From CAJWGI01 sp036011785 (lineage in GTDB: Bacteria; Chloroflexota; Anaerolineae; Anaerolineales; UBA11657), in assembly GCA_036011785.1 (NCBI GenBank), contig DASCOB010000217.1, positions 1 to 52,483 on the forward strand: a DNA stretch of 52,483 nt, read 5' to 3'. This document shows positions 9,801 to 16,729 of the stretch, piece by piece. The position numbers and the translations under genes were made by a program. The notes under the pieces were generated by a model. The model did not search any database and had not been told where the DNA came from. It saw nothing but the letters and a program-made list of their open reading frames with translations. Within the stretch, counting starts at the first letter, position 1, and every line of letters begins with the position of its first letter.

Positions 9801-9956
9801 GGCGGCTTCAAGACCGAGGGCTTTGTGCATGTGGAAGACGCCGTCGTCAGAGCAGGTGGTGCGCGCCTGCAGCAGCGGCCAGATTGAAAACAAGCCAAAG
9901 AGCAGCGTGGTTACTTGCGGCAGGCTTCGCCGCGCCCGCCGCGCGGCTGCGCTCAT
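6831..9956 (-). CDS. Very large GT-C-like membrane protein (PTPS-related) with three beta-sandwich modules
   Basis: The longest gene here, 1041 residues. The N-terminal loop has D37-D38, WFPRW (58-62) and YNFYAPL (75-81), matching the PTPS-related protein at 2169-4742 motif for motif. Roughly 12 membrane segments reach to about residue 420, then a YfhO-like domain with YYLGWRVSVDG and PAGEHELRVYFG, one more membrane pair, and three tandem copies of the shared module. These copies are near nucleotides 8085-7690, 7650-7270 and 7260-6840. The last has VSVFVHLESLAGELVTQHDG and PGAYRLHAGLVDRVTGERL. The protein is expected to expose about 400 residues outside the cell. It starts 15 nt after the CinA-NMNAT gene and precedes the GT39 gene, so these three form a leftward unit. 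Confidence 0.75.
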   Translation of the reverse strand: MSAAARRARRSLPQVTTLLFGLFSIWPLLQARTTCSDDGVFHMHKALGLEAAIQLGHWFPRWSPHMAHGFGYPLYNFYAPLGSYMLAGLHALGFIYPLALHIALALCILLAGLAVFALVRDWWGPWAGLAAAVVYQTSPYLAFNILFRGALAETLALVWLPLILWTLDRALRRESLRWGALAALCFAALIYTHNASALLATPLIAGYAAFISGEQRRRQLLARAAAIMLAGLALSAHFWMPALAERGLVQTEQLLVPPVFTYYTNFLTSAELLAPPVATQPRLINPSPPKALGAIAAGMALLGTATVTLRPARADTRRPKRGAARPLFFFGALLLYGALTLPLTRTLWDALPLLPFVQFPWRMLGVATLCAATLAGAAVRWLASSNRSWVAAAVIATVATLGHLSWWYPRYCAEFAEATIGTMLEYEYNTFTVGTSAKGEFLPKTVRYLPQENTLAEALQAGDTPERLHGLPAGATLDILDPDPLDFRATLRTPEAFSAAYQMFYYLGWRVSVDGQPRPLEVAAGTGLIKFEVPAGEHELRVYFGVTPLRALASSIAVAALLATIAALLAASPRPAACAWRHARAPALLLALPLALLAAKLLLIDRSDNAFQRTSIEAASLGTPLAVSLDNGLDTLAYSVRPDPVPSGGTFEVVLYLTPRSTPQRDYRPLFRLQSVDNLIWNINPHETVPPRWHREPPRTQYWPVEEYAQFARQYQLLPGTPPGEYRLYGTFFDYATLETSKAVTPEGVPQTDRIDLGTVKVVRPPTPASAAALEMQIETGTRLTPEITLLGGSADRRQAGPGGLMTVTLFFHAQTAPSSDEHITLALGGTDFALRLDPTPGFPTSQWRTGDVWRGQHLLRLPADLPDGEHSWTVRASSEGSAITYLVKLRVTAPERIFEPPKVIHPVRLAFGNDILLSGYDWSQPQAHPGEVLEIRLLWHALATPTEDVSVFVHLESLAGELVTQHDGVPLNWTRPSAGWVAGEYVDDPHAFTIPVDAQPGAYRLHAGLVDRVTGERLPITGAGEHTDSRALLGLLTVIP

Positions 9957-9971
9957 GGTGGGGATTGGCGG

Positions 9972-11144
9972 TCAGGCCGCATCGTGCGCGTGAGTGTCGC
10001 TGCGGTCTTTGCTTTCGCGGACCTCGGTGGAGGATGTGTCGAGCCGAAAGTCGTCCTCTGGCAGTTCGTCGAACAGGTCTGCGAAAGCAGCTGGAATGGA
10101 GAGGTCGCTCGCTGTGCGGAAGCGGCCCTGCCAGCGGCGCCCGGCCACCAGGAAGCGGCAGCCCGCTGCTTGGGTGGTCGCCAGCGCGGCGTGCATCTTG
10201 GATTTATCATCGTCGTAATAGCGTGATTGCAGCAAGCGCAGCGCGGTGTCGTAGCCGACCACGAAAACCGAATCTCCAAAACTGGCCGCTTTCTGAACGA
10301 AAAGCGGCCGGCGGGTGAGCACCAGCTGCCATGGCCGACGGAACTGGCGCAGTCGCCGGATAATCTCAGCGTGACTGAGCGCGCCTTTGTCGGCGTTCTG
10401 CACCGAGAGTTCGAATACCACGCGGCGCTGTAAGCGGGCAGCGGCGGCGCGGGCCAGCCGTATGTGCCCAGCGTGCAGCGGGTTGAAAGCTCCGGAGAGC
10501 ACCGCCATGCCACCTAGTGACCGGTCAGCAGCCATGTCGCCATCGGGGCGTATCGTCACTGTATTAACTTTGCCCGCCAGTAAGCTGTCGAGCAGGTCTC
10601 TGCACGCCTCGGAGCTCGTCTTCAGCGCTTCCGTTTCTCCCAGCTGCAGCTCGAGGGCGGGTTCCAGCCCGCATGCTCGCGCCAGCCCTTGCAGCACGAT
10701 TCTGCTGACTAGGACTTCCTCTCCATGGCGCGCACGCGCGCCCTTTTGCAGCGTGATTGCGTATTGGCTGCAGCGCGTGCGCTCGATTACGCACACGCGG
10801 CATCCGTGCTTGCCGCGTTTGGCGTAATCGGTGGCGATGGTGGCGGTGCAGCCGATGCCCACCACCGGCGCGTCGCCCGCGCTCAGGCGCAGCCCGCGCT
10901 GGTAGGCATGACCGGCCATCGACCGAGCCGTCTTCGCGGTGACAAAGCGCCGTGGCTGCGTGCCAAGAAGATCGATGGTGGAGAGCGCGGCGTAACGGTC
11001 AACCGCCTCTAGCACGGTGCGGGATGAGCCGCCCTGGCTGTGCAGCCAGAAGAGCGCTAAGCTGCCCGCTCCGGCAAACTCCAGCACTGCCTGCTGCGGA
11101 GTGGCGTGAATCTCTGCGACCAGTTGCTCTATTTCAGGATGCAT
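9972..11144 (-). CDS. CinA-like domain fused to nicotinamide/nicotinate mononucleotide adenylyltransferase-like domain
   Basis: About 390 residues with two domains. Residues 1 to about 165 resemble the CinA C-terminal/PncC family (AGAGSLALFWLHSQGG, TAKTARSMAGHAYQRG, VVGIGCTATIATDY). That family includes nicotinamide-nucleotide amidases. The rest is a nucleotidylyltransferase with AFNPLHAGH (the HxGH motif) and SSTEVRES (the ISSTxxR motif) of the NadD/NMNAT family. The two activities would be consecutive in NAD recycling: NMN to nicotinate mononucleotide, then adenylation. That is inference. The CinA half is divergent from the usual TGxxGP signature, so it may only bind nucleotide. GTG 11147 is an alternative start directly before ATG 11144. 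The protein lies upstream of two GT-C genes. Confidence 0.7.
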   Translation of the reverse strand: MHPEIEQLVAEIHATPQQAVLEFAGAGSLALFWLHSQGGSSRTVLEAVDRYAALSTIDLLGTQPRRFVTAKTARSMAGHAYQRGLRLSAGDAPVVGIGCTATIATDYAKRGKHGCRVCVIERTRCSQYAITLQKGARARHGEEVLVSRIVLQGLARACGLEPALELQLGETEALKTSSEACRDLLDSLLAGKVNTVTIRPDGDMAADRSLGGMAVLSGAFNPLHAGHIRLARAAAARLQRRVVFELSVQNADKGALSHAEIIRRLRQFRRPWQLVLTRRPLFVQKAASFGDSVFVVGYDTALRLLQSRYYDDDKSKMHAALATTQAAGCRFLVAGRRWQGRFRTASDLSIPAAFADLFDELPEDDFRLDTSSTEVRESKDRSDTHAHDAA

Positions 11145-11155
11145 CACGATTCCGT

Positions 11156-11161
11156 ATTATA
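11156..11161 (-). promoter_or_regulatory. Possible -10 element (TATAAT) before the CinA-NMNAT gene
   Basis: The reverse strand reads TATAAT only 11 nt before ATG 11144. A transcript from it would begin almost at the start codon, which would make the mRNA leaderless or nearly so, in line with the absence of a ribosome binding site. No convincing -35 element lies 16-18 bp upstream, so confidence is low. The remaining 11162-11401 region before gyrA shows no gene. A TACAAT at 11255-11260 could be a -10 for gyrA but also lacks a -35. Confidence 0.3.
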
Positions 11162-11401
11162 CGGCGCAATTACAGCTCTGCCGGTACTGCGCACCGTAGG
11201 TGGCCACAAAGCCAAATTCGTCCGCAGCGCATGGCGTGCTGCGGGCCGCTGAAGTACAATTAACCACAGGAGAAAATGCATTCTCGCAAGTGATTCTGTG
11301 GCTAGAACGCCGCCCTTCCGGATGGCGCAATTACTGTGCTCAACTGCCCTGCCGGAGAGATCTACTAAACGGTGTCACTCGGTGGGCCGCAGAGGAAAAC
11401 T

Positions 11402-14086
11402 ATGGAAATTGGCCTAGTAAAACGGATTGACATAGACGGCCAGATGCGCGATGCGTATTTGGATTATGCCATGAGCGTGATCGTGGCGCGCGCGCTCCCG
11501 GATGTGCGCGATGGCCTCAAGCCCGTTCACCGCCGCATACTCTACGCTATGCACGACATGGGCCTGCGCTCCAATGGCCCGTTCAAGAAATCGGCGCGCA
11601 TTGTTGGTGAGGTGCTGGGCAAATACCACCCGCACGGAGACCAAGCTGTTTACGACGCCATGGTGCGTATGGCGCAGGATTTTTCCATGCGCTACCTTCT
11701 CGTCAGCGGACAAGGAAACTTCGGTTCGGTGGATGGCGACGCGCCCGCGGCCATGCGCTACACCGAGGCCAAGATGGCCGCCACCGCCGAGGAGATGCTG
11801 CTTGACATAGACCAAGACACGGTGGATTGGAGCGCCAATTTTGATGACTCGCTGCAAGAACCGCTGGTGCTGCCCGCCCGGCTACCCAACCTACTGCTCA
11901 ACGGCGCCGCCGGAATCGCGGTGGGAATGTCCACCAACATCCCGCCACACAACCTGGGCGAACTGACCGCCGCAATCCGTTATCTGATTGATCGCGATGA
12001 CATCCTTGCTGTCATTGAGGCGCAGGGAGACAAAGCGCCAACCAAATTGGCCAAGAAGTTCGGCCTGACGAAAACGCAGGCCGAGGCCATCATGCGTATT
12101 ATCTTGCACGGCGAAGACGGCCTTGGGAGCCTTGAGGCCGCCGCTGAGGAGAGCGGTCTCGATTTGAGCGAGGAGGCTGGGGATGCCTCGGTGGCCGAAC
12201 TGATGACATTCGTCAAAGGGCCAGACTTCCCCACCGGCGGAGTCATTGTGGGCAGCGATGGCATTTTGGCAGCCTACAGCACCGGCAAGGGTCGCGTGGT
12301 AATGCGCGGGCTGGCACAGATAGAGGAACCGTCCCCGGCGCGACATCAAATCGTCATAACGCAGATTCCTTACCAGTTGAACAAAACCGTGCTAATTGAG
12401 CGCATTGCCCAACTAGCGCGCAGTGGGCGTCTGAAAATGATCGCCGACATGCGCGACGAATCGGACCGGTGTGGCATGCGCATTGTCATCGACCTGAAAC
12501 GCGCGGCGCACCCGCAGGCGGTGCTCAACCAGCTCTACAAATACACCAGCCTGCAGAGCACCTTCGGCGTGCAGCTGCTCGCGCTGGTGGGCGGCGAACC
12601 ACGACTGCTTTCCCTACGGCGGGCGCTGCAACTGTATATCGGCCATCGCCAGGAAATCATCACGCGCCGATCGGAGTTTGAGCTGCGTAAGGCGCTAGAG
12701 CGTGCGCACGTGCTGGAGGGATTGCTCATCGCAATCTCTAACATCGACGCTGTTATCAAGACCATTCGCAAGGCCAAGGATGCTGATGTCGCCCGGGGCG
12801 CGCTGATGAAGCAATTTGACCTGACTGAGGTGCAGGCGCGCGCTATCCTCGACCTGCAACTTCGCCGCCTGGCCGCGCTGGAACGCCTGCAGATTGAGCA
12901 GGAGTATGAGCAGAAGCAGAAACGTATCGAAGAGCTGCAGGACCTGCTGGCGCACCCCAAGAAAATCCTCGGGTTGATAAAAGACGACCTTGAGGTAACG
13001 GCGAAAAAGTACGGTGACGAACGCAAAACGCGTATAGCCTACGATGCCAGCGACGAACTGAGCATCGAAGACATGGTTCCTGATGAGGCCATACTGGTCA
13101 CGATCACCACGCGCGGTTTCATCAAGCGCATGCCGCCGCGCGAGTTCCGGGCGCAGCGTCGTGGCGGCAAGGGCGTCATCGGTCAGGACATGCGCACCGA
13201 GGACGAAATCGATCATCTGTTCTCGACGCGCTCGTTGAAGCCCATTTTGTTTTTCTCAGACAGAGGGAAGGTGTATTCGCAGAAGGCCTATCGCATCCCG
13301 GCCGCGCGCCGTACCGACAAAGGAGTCTCGCTGCACAATATCCTCCCATTGGAAGCCACGGAAAGGATCACAGCTGCCGTGCCGGTTCCCAGCTTCGCTG
13401 AGGCGGAATTCTGCACCATGGTGACGCGCAACGGGAAAATCAAGCGCGTGGCGCTCAGCCAGTTCGAATCGGTGCGCCCCTCCGGGCTGATTGCAATCGG
13501 CCTGGCACGTGATGATGAGCTCGGCTGGGTGCACTTGACGGTCGACAAACAACACATAATCATAATCACCGAGCAGGGGCAGGCGCTGCGTTTCAACAGT
13601 AGTCTGGTGCGCAGCATGGGCCGGCCGGCAGCCGGCGTGAAGGCGATAAACTTGCGCAAAGGCGACCGCATCAGCGGCATGGTGACAGTTACGGAAGACG
13701 GAGAGCTGCTGGTGGTGACCGCAAACGGCTACGGCAAGCGCACGGCCATGGCAGCGTACAATCCCAAAGGCCGCGCCACTATGGGCGTGGCCACCTTTTC
13801 GCGCAAGGCCGTCGCTAAGCTCACGGGGCCTATTGTGGCCGTGCGGAGTGTGCAACCCGACGACCAGATAACCATCATCTCTGTCAACGGGCAGGCTATC
13901 CGCACCACTGTTTCCGATATCCGTCTGCTGGGTCGCGCCACCAAGGGCACGCGCCTTATGAACCTGAAGCCGGGCGATACGGTCGCCTCGGTGGCGCGCC
14001 TTTTGATGGCCGACCTGCCCGATGACGGCGGTGACCAACCTGCGCCCGATGCCGCCAAACTGATAACTGAACCAGCAACCGAGTGA
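11402..14086 (+). CDS. gyrA: DNA gyrase subunit A with a 63-residue insert
   Basis: A protein of 894 residues that, with GyrB, introduces negative supercoils. ATG 11402 follows AGAGGAAA closely, and gives the usual N-terminus (IDGQMRDAYLDYAMSVIVARAL). The catalytic tyrosine is Y120 (AAMRYTEAKM). The GyrA box QRRGGKG is present, so it is gyrase rather than topoisomerase IV. Six C-terminal blade repeats follow. Two oddities stand out. The residue matching E. coli Ser83 is Gln81 (HPHGDQAVYD), while the Asp87 equivalent is kept (D85). Between LIDRDD and VAELMTFVKGPDFPTGG lies an insert (residues 201-263) that other GyrA proteins I know lack. It contains KFGLTKTQAEAIM, similar to this protein's own later QFDLTEVQARAIL. 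The next gene starts 4 nt after the stop. Confidence 0.97.
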   Translation: MEIGLVKRIDIDGQMRDAYLDYAMSVIVARALPDVRDGLKPVHRRILYAMHDMGLRSNGPFKKSARIVGEVLGKYHPHGDQAVYDAMVRMAQDFSMRYLLVSGQGNFGSVDGDAPAAMRYTEAKMAATAEEMLLDIDQDTVDWSANFDDSLQEPLVLPARLPNLLLNGAAGIAVGMSTNIPPHNLGELTAAIRYLIDRDDILAVIEAQGDKAPTKLAKKFGLTKTQAEAIMRIILHGEDGLGSLEAAAEESGLDLSEEAGDASVAELMTFVKGPDFPTGGVIVGSDGILAAYSTGKGRVVMRGLAQIEEPSPARHQIVITQIPYQLNKTVLIERIAQLARSGRLKMIADMRDESDRCGMRIVIDLKRAAHPQAVLNQLYKYTSLQSTFGVQLLALVGGEPRLLSLRRALQLYIGHRQEIITRRSEFELRKALERAHVLEGLLIAISNIDAVIKTIRKAKDADVARGALMKQFDLTEVQARAILDLQLRRLAALERLQIEQEYEQKQKRIEELQDLLAHPKKILGLIKDDLEVTAKKYGDERKTRIAYDASDELSIEDMVPDEAILVTITTRGFIKRMPPREFRAQRRGGKGVIGQDMRTEDEIDHLFSTRSLKPILFFSDRGKVYSQKAYRIPAARRTDKGVSLHNILPLEATERITAAVPVPSFAEAEFCTMVTRNGKIKRVALSQFESVRPSGLIAIGLARDDELGWVHLTVDKQHIIIITEQGQALRFNSSLVRSMGRPAAGVKAINLRKGDRISGMVTVTEDGELLVVTANGYGKRTAMAAYNPKGRATMGVATFSRKAVAKLTGPIVAVRSVQPDDQITIISVNGQAIRTTVSDIRLLGRATKGTRLMNLKPGDTVASVARLLMADLPDDGGDQPAPDAAKLITEPATE

Positions 14087-14090
14087 GGGC

Positions 14091-15449
14091 GTGAACGAAC
14101 TACTCCTTTCCGAGCCGTTGACCACCTATCTGCCGGAAGCCGACCCGGCATTGCTGGCGGAGGTGATGGTCGCGTTTGCCAACAGCGATGGCGGCGCAAT
14201 TGTGCTCGGCGTGGACGAAGCCGGTCGGCTAACTGATGCCCCGATTCACGGGGAGGAACTGGATGGTGCTCTGCTTGCCGCCGAGCAGCGCTGCCGGCCG
14301 GTGATTCCGACCGGATGGGAGCAATTCGAAGCTGCAGAGGGGTCGGCATTCGTGGTGCGCGTGGCGCGCAGCCCCGAGCTGCACGCGCTGGATGATGGCC
14401 GTGTTCTGATTCGTGCCGGTGCCGAGAATCGGCCGCTGACTGGCGAACAGATCCGGATACTGGCCGCCACCAAATCCACCGGCGATTTCGAAGCTGAGGC
14501 GGTGATCGGAGCCACTCGCGCGGATCTGGACGAAGAAGTCGTTGCCGAATATTTGCAAAAACGCGAGTCGCGCTGGCGTCGACCGCTCTCCGGTATGGCC
14601 GACGAGGTGCTGATGGAAATCGGGGCGCTTACGGCGCAGGGGATGCCCACAGTGGCCGGGTTGTTATTGTTCGGGGCCGCGCCGCAGGCGTTATTGCCGC
14701 AGAGCGGGCTTGTCTTCGTTAAGTTTGTTGGTACAGATCCGCGCGGTTCTGATGGACAGGCGGGTTATGGCCGCCGCGAGGAAATCAACGGCCCGCTGGC
14801 GCGCATTATTGAAAATGCATGGCAGCTTGTGCACGAAGAAATGGCGGTCGGTGCAGTGGTGGAGGGGTTAGAGCGGGAGGAAAGGTTGGAATACCCGTCT
14901 TTCGCCGTGCGCGAGGCGCTGGTTAACGCGGTCTGTCATCGGGACTATCGTTTGCAGGGCCGCCGCACAGAGATGCGCATGTTTTCCGATCGCCTGGAGG
15001 TCATCAGTCCGGGCGGGCTGCCCGGCTTCATCACAGTGGACAACATCGTGGAGGAGCATTTTTCACGCAACCCACGCCTAGTGGCGGGAGTGTTCCAGTG
15101 GGGCTATATCGAGGAGCTTGGGCTGGGCGTGGACAGAATGATTGAGACGATGGTGCAGGAAGGCCATCCGCCACCGCATTTCAAAGCGCGGCCGCATGCT
15201 TTTACGGTGACATTGCAGAACAGCCGTGACCGCAAGGTTGCGCCCAGATGGGAAAGTAACATGAACGAGCGCCAGATGCGCGCGCTCACGCACATCCGTG
15301 AGAGCGGCAGCATCGCGAATCGTGAATATCGGCAGCTGTGCCCCGACGTCACCCCGGAGACACTACGCCTGGACCTGGCTGACCTAGTGAGCAAAGGCGT
15401 GCTGCTAAAAATCGGCGCAAAAAAAGGCACCTATTACATCCTGAAATAG
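14091..15449 (+). CDS. AlbA_2 (Schlafen-type) domain regulator with HATPase_c_4 and C-terminal winged helix
   Basis: A 452-residue protein of the family often mislabelled 'RecG-like helicase'. The N-terminus (VMVAFANSDGGAIVLGVDEAG) is an AlbA_2/divergent AAA_4 domain. Residues about 260-355 (REALVNAVCHRDY, RLEVISPGGLPG, ELGLGVDRM) form the HATPase_c_4 region. The last 65 residues (NERQMRALTHIRESGSIANREY..ETLRLDLADLVSKG) look like a DeoR-type winged helix that could bind specific DNA. There is no helicase motif. The GTG start at 14091 lies 4 nt after gyrA, so the two are presumably co-transcribed. Biological role in this family is mostly unknown. Transcriptional regulation is an inference. A triple TATCCCAA site begins 17 nt after the stop. 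Confidence 0.8.
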   Translation: MNELLLSEPLTTYLPEADPALLAEVMVAFANSDGGAIVLGVDEAGRLTDAPIHGEELDGALLAAEQRCRPVIPTGWEQFEAAEGSAFVVRVARSPELHALDDGRVLIRAGAENRPLTGEQIRILAATKSTGDFEAEAVIGATRADLDEEVVAEYLQKRESRWRRPLSGMADEVLMEIGALTAQGMPTVAGLLLFGAAPQALLPQSGLVFVKFVGTDPRGSDGQAGYGRREEINGPLARIIENAWQLVHEEMAVGAVVEGLEREERLEYPSFAVREALVNAVCHRDYRLQGRRTEMRMFSDRLEVISPGGLPGFITVDNIVEEHFSRNPRLVAGVFQWGYIEELGLGVDRMIETMVQEGHPPPHFKARPHAFTVTLQNSRDRKVAPRWESNMNERQMRALTHIRESGSIANREYRQLCPDVTPETLRLDLADLVSKGVLLKIGAKKGTYYILK

Positions 15450-15466
15450 CTGCGTGCACCCCTTAA

Positions 15467-15508
15467 ATATATCCCAAATTTATCCCAACTGACTTGTTTG
15501 GGATATAT
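15467..15508. repeat. Perfect 12-bp inverted repeat plus direct repeat (ATCCCAA sites)
   Basis: ATATATCCCAAA (15467-15478) and its exact reverse complement TTTGGGATATAT (15497-15508) are separated by 18 nt. A third copy of the core, ATCCCAA at 15482-15488, sits exactly 11 bp from the first (15471-15477), about one helical turn. The region is AT-rich in a GC-rich surrounding. There is no T-run after the second arm, so it does not look like an intrinsic terminator. Layout of two direct plus one inverted half-site suggests a protein-binding operator, possibly for the winged-helix protein encoded just upstream. That link is inference. Confidence 0.75.
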
Positions 15509-15627
15509 GCGGCTCCCGCGTCACACCCCGCTGTGCTCTAGTCGCTAATTGCGCTGCAGCGCCTAGCCATGATGCTGATACGTCCGACAGAATACACAGC
15601 CAGGCTTTGCAGGATGGCTTGGTTTTG

Positions 15628-15741
15628 TTACGCCTCCCTGTAGCGGTCGATGTGCTGTTGTTTAGTGGCGGTGAGGGGTGTGGTGACGTCCTGTTTAGTC
15701 TTCCACCAATACCGCCCTCGCCGTTGCTGGATTGAAGCCAT
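15628..15741 (-). pseudogene. Short open frame, possible gene remnant
   Basis: A 37-residue frame begins MASIQQRRGRYWWKTKQD and ends HIDRYREA before a stop. An in-frame stop lies 14-18 codons further upstream, so no longer protein is possible today. The composition (basic, RYWWKTK) looks protein-like rather than random, and the opening resembles the first strand of some tyrosine-recombinase N-terminal domains. The similarity is too short to name a family. No ribosome binding site is evident. It could be the remnant of a longer gene or a true small protein. Confidence 0.3.
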
Positions 15742-15821
15742 CAGGGTACCGTGTCGTGGTGGCACTATATTTGATCCCGGTTAGGTTGACAATTCGCGAG
15801 TCCGCATATCTGTTTTTCGCG

Positions 15822-15837
15822 CGGCAGATTTCTGCCG
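15822..15837. repeat. Short palindrome (7-bp arms)
   Basis: CGGCAGA-TT-TCTGCCG forms a tight hairpin 35 nt beyond the murI stop. Neither strand has a T-run following it, so it is not a canonical terminator, though it could stabilise the 3' end of the murI transcript. Confidence 0.35.
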
Positions 15838-15871
15838 GGGAATCAGTTGCTCTCGCCATCTCGATCTGGTG

Positions 15872-16699
15872 CTAGGTTTGTTTCACCGCTCGTACTTGCA
15901 CCGGCTCATCTAGCAGCGCGTGCGCCTGCGCGGAAAACCGTGTCTCCAGTGAGCGGGCAGTGGTGCAAACGACGATGGGCGCGGCAGTTTCCGCGGGTGT
16001 GCTGTGGGCCAGTCCATGTGCGGAAAGTACACGCATGACCTGATCCGCCACAGCCGGCGCCAGGTCGATGATGGTGACGCCGAGGCCAACCATATACTGC
16101 AGTTGCTTTTTCAGAAACGCGTAGTGCGTGCAGCCGAGCACGAGCGTGTCCACGCCGCGTTCCAGCAGCGGCTGCACATAGCGCAGCAGCGCTCGGTGCG
16201 ATTCATGTAGTCATCCCGCGCTACAATCATCTCCACCAGTTCCACTATCCCCGGGCACGCCTGCGTCAGCACGGCGGCGTTGCGCGCGAAACGCTCGAGC
16301 AGACTTGAAAAGAGTTCGCCCTGAAAAGTGGCCTCGGTGGCCAGCACTCCCACCGCTCCGGTTCCAGTGCTGTGCACCGCCGGTTCCATGCCCACGAAGG
16401 GCGTATCGGGGAAGGCCTCCCGCAGCTGGTGCAGGGCGGCCGTGGAGGCGGCGTTGCAGGTGACGGTAATGAGTTTTACGCCCTCTGCGCGCAGCCGGCG
16501 TGTGAACTGCGTGGCGAATTTGCGCACGTCGGCCAGCGGGCGGGTGCCATAGGGAAAGTGCGCGTGGTCTGCTAGATACAGCAAACGTTCTGCGGGCGCG
16601 CTGCCTTATTTCGCACAATACACACAGCCCACCCAGACCGGAATCGAACACGCCCACCGAGCTATCGTTTCCGACGTGATTTCTCTGCCTATCGCTCAC
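15872..16699 (-). pseudogene. murI: Glutamate racemase broken by two compensating frameshifts
   Basis: Glutamate racemase makes D-glutamate for peptidoglycan. The full sequence of about 275 residues is recognisable but spread over two frames. The N-terminus (GTG 16699; SVGVFDSGLGGLCVL) is in frame 1. From about 16596 the protein continues one base shifted (LLYLADHAHFPYGTRP, VTCNAAS, FVGMEPAV, LTQACPGIVELVE). From about 16193 it returns to frame 1 (VQPLLERGVDTLVLGCTHYAFL) to the stop. The first break is one extra C in GCGCGCCCGCAG (coding strand). The second is one missing G at ACCGAGCGCTG. Both catalytic cysteines (CNAAS, GCTHY) survive. Either the gene is inactivated or the assembly holds two indel errors. 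No alternative racemase is in the window. Confidence 0.85.
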
Positions 16700-16729
16700 C
16701 GCGGAGTACGTTGCGGTGCGGACACGTGG

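Larger units (their letters stand above)
15510..15871. other. Gene-poor, apparently decayed stretch
   Basis: No intact gene is visible over about 360 nt, which is unusual for this window. It lies between the AlbA_2 operon and the broken murI gene. It contains a 37-codon leftward open frame at 15628-15741 and a small palindrome at 15822-15837. A TTGACA hexamer at 15786-15791 (+) has no matching -10. I see no tRNA, no transposon ends and no target-site duplication. It may be a graveyard left by loss of an accessory gene. Confidence 0.5.

Noticed and set aside
15822..15837. Palindrome as a murI terminator
   Set aside because: There is no T-run on either strand after the stem.
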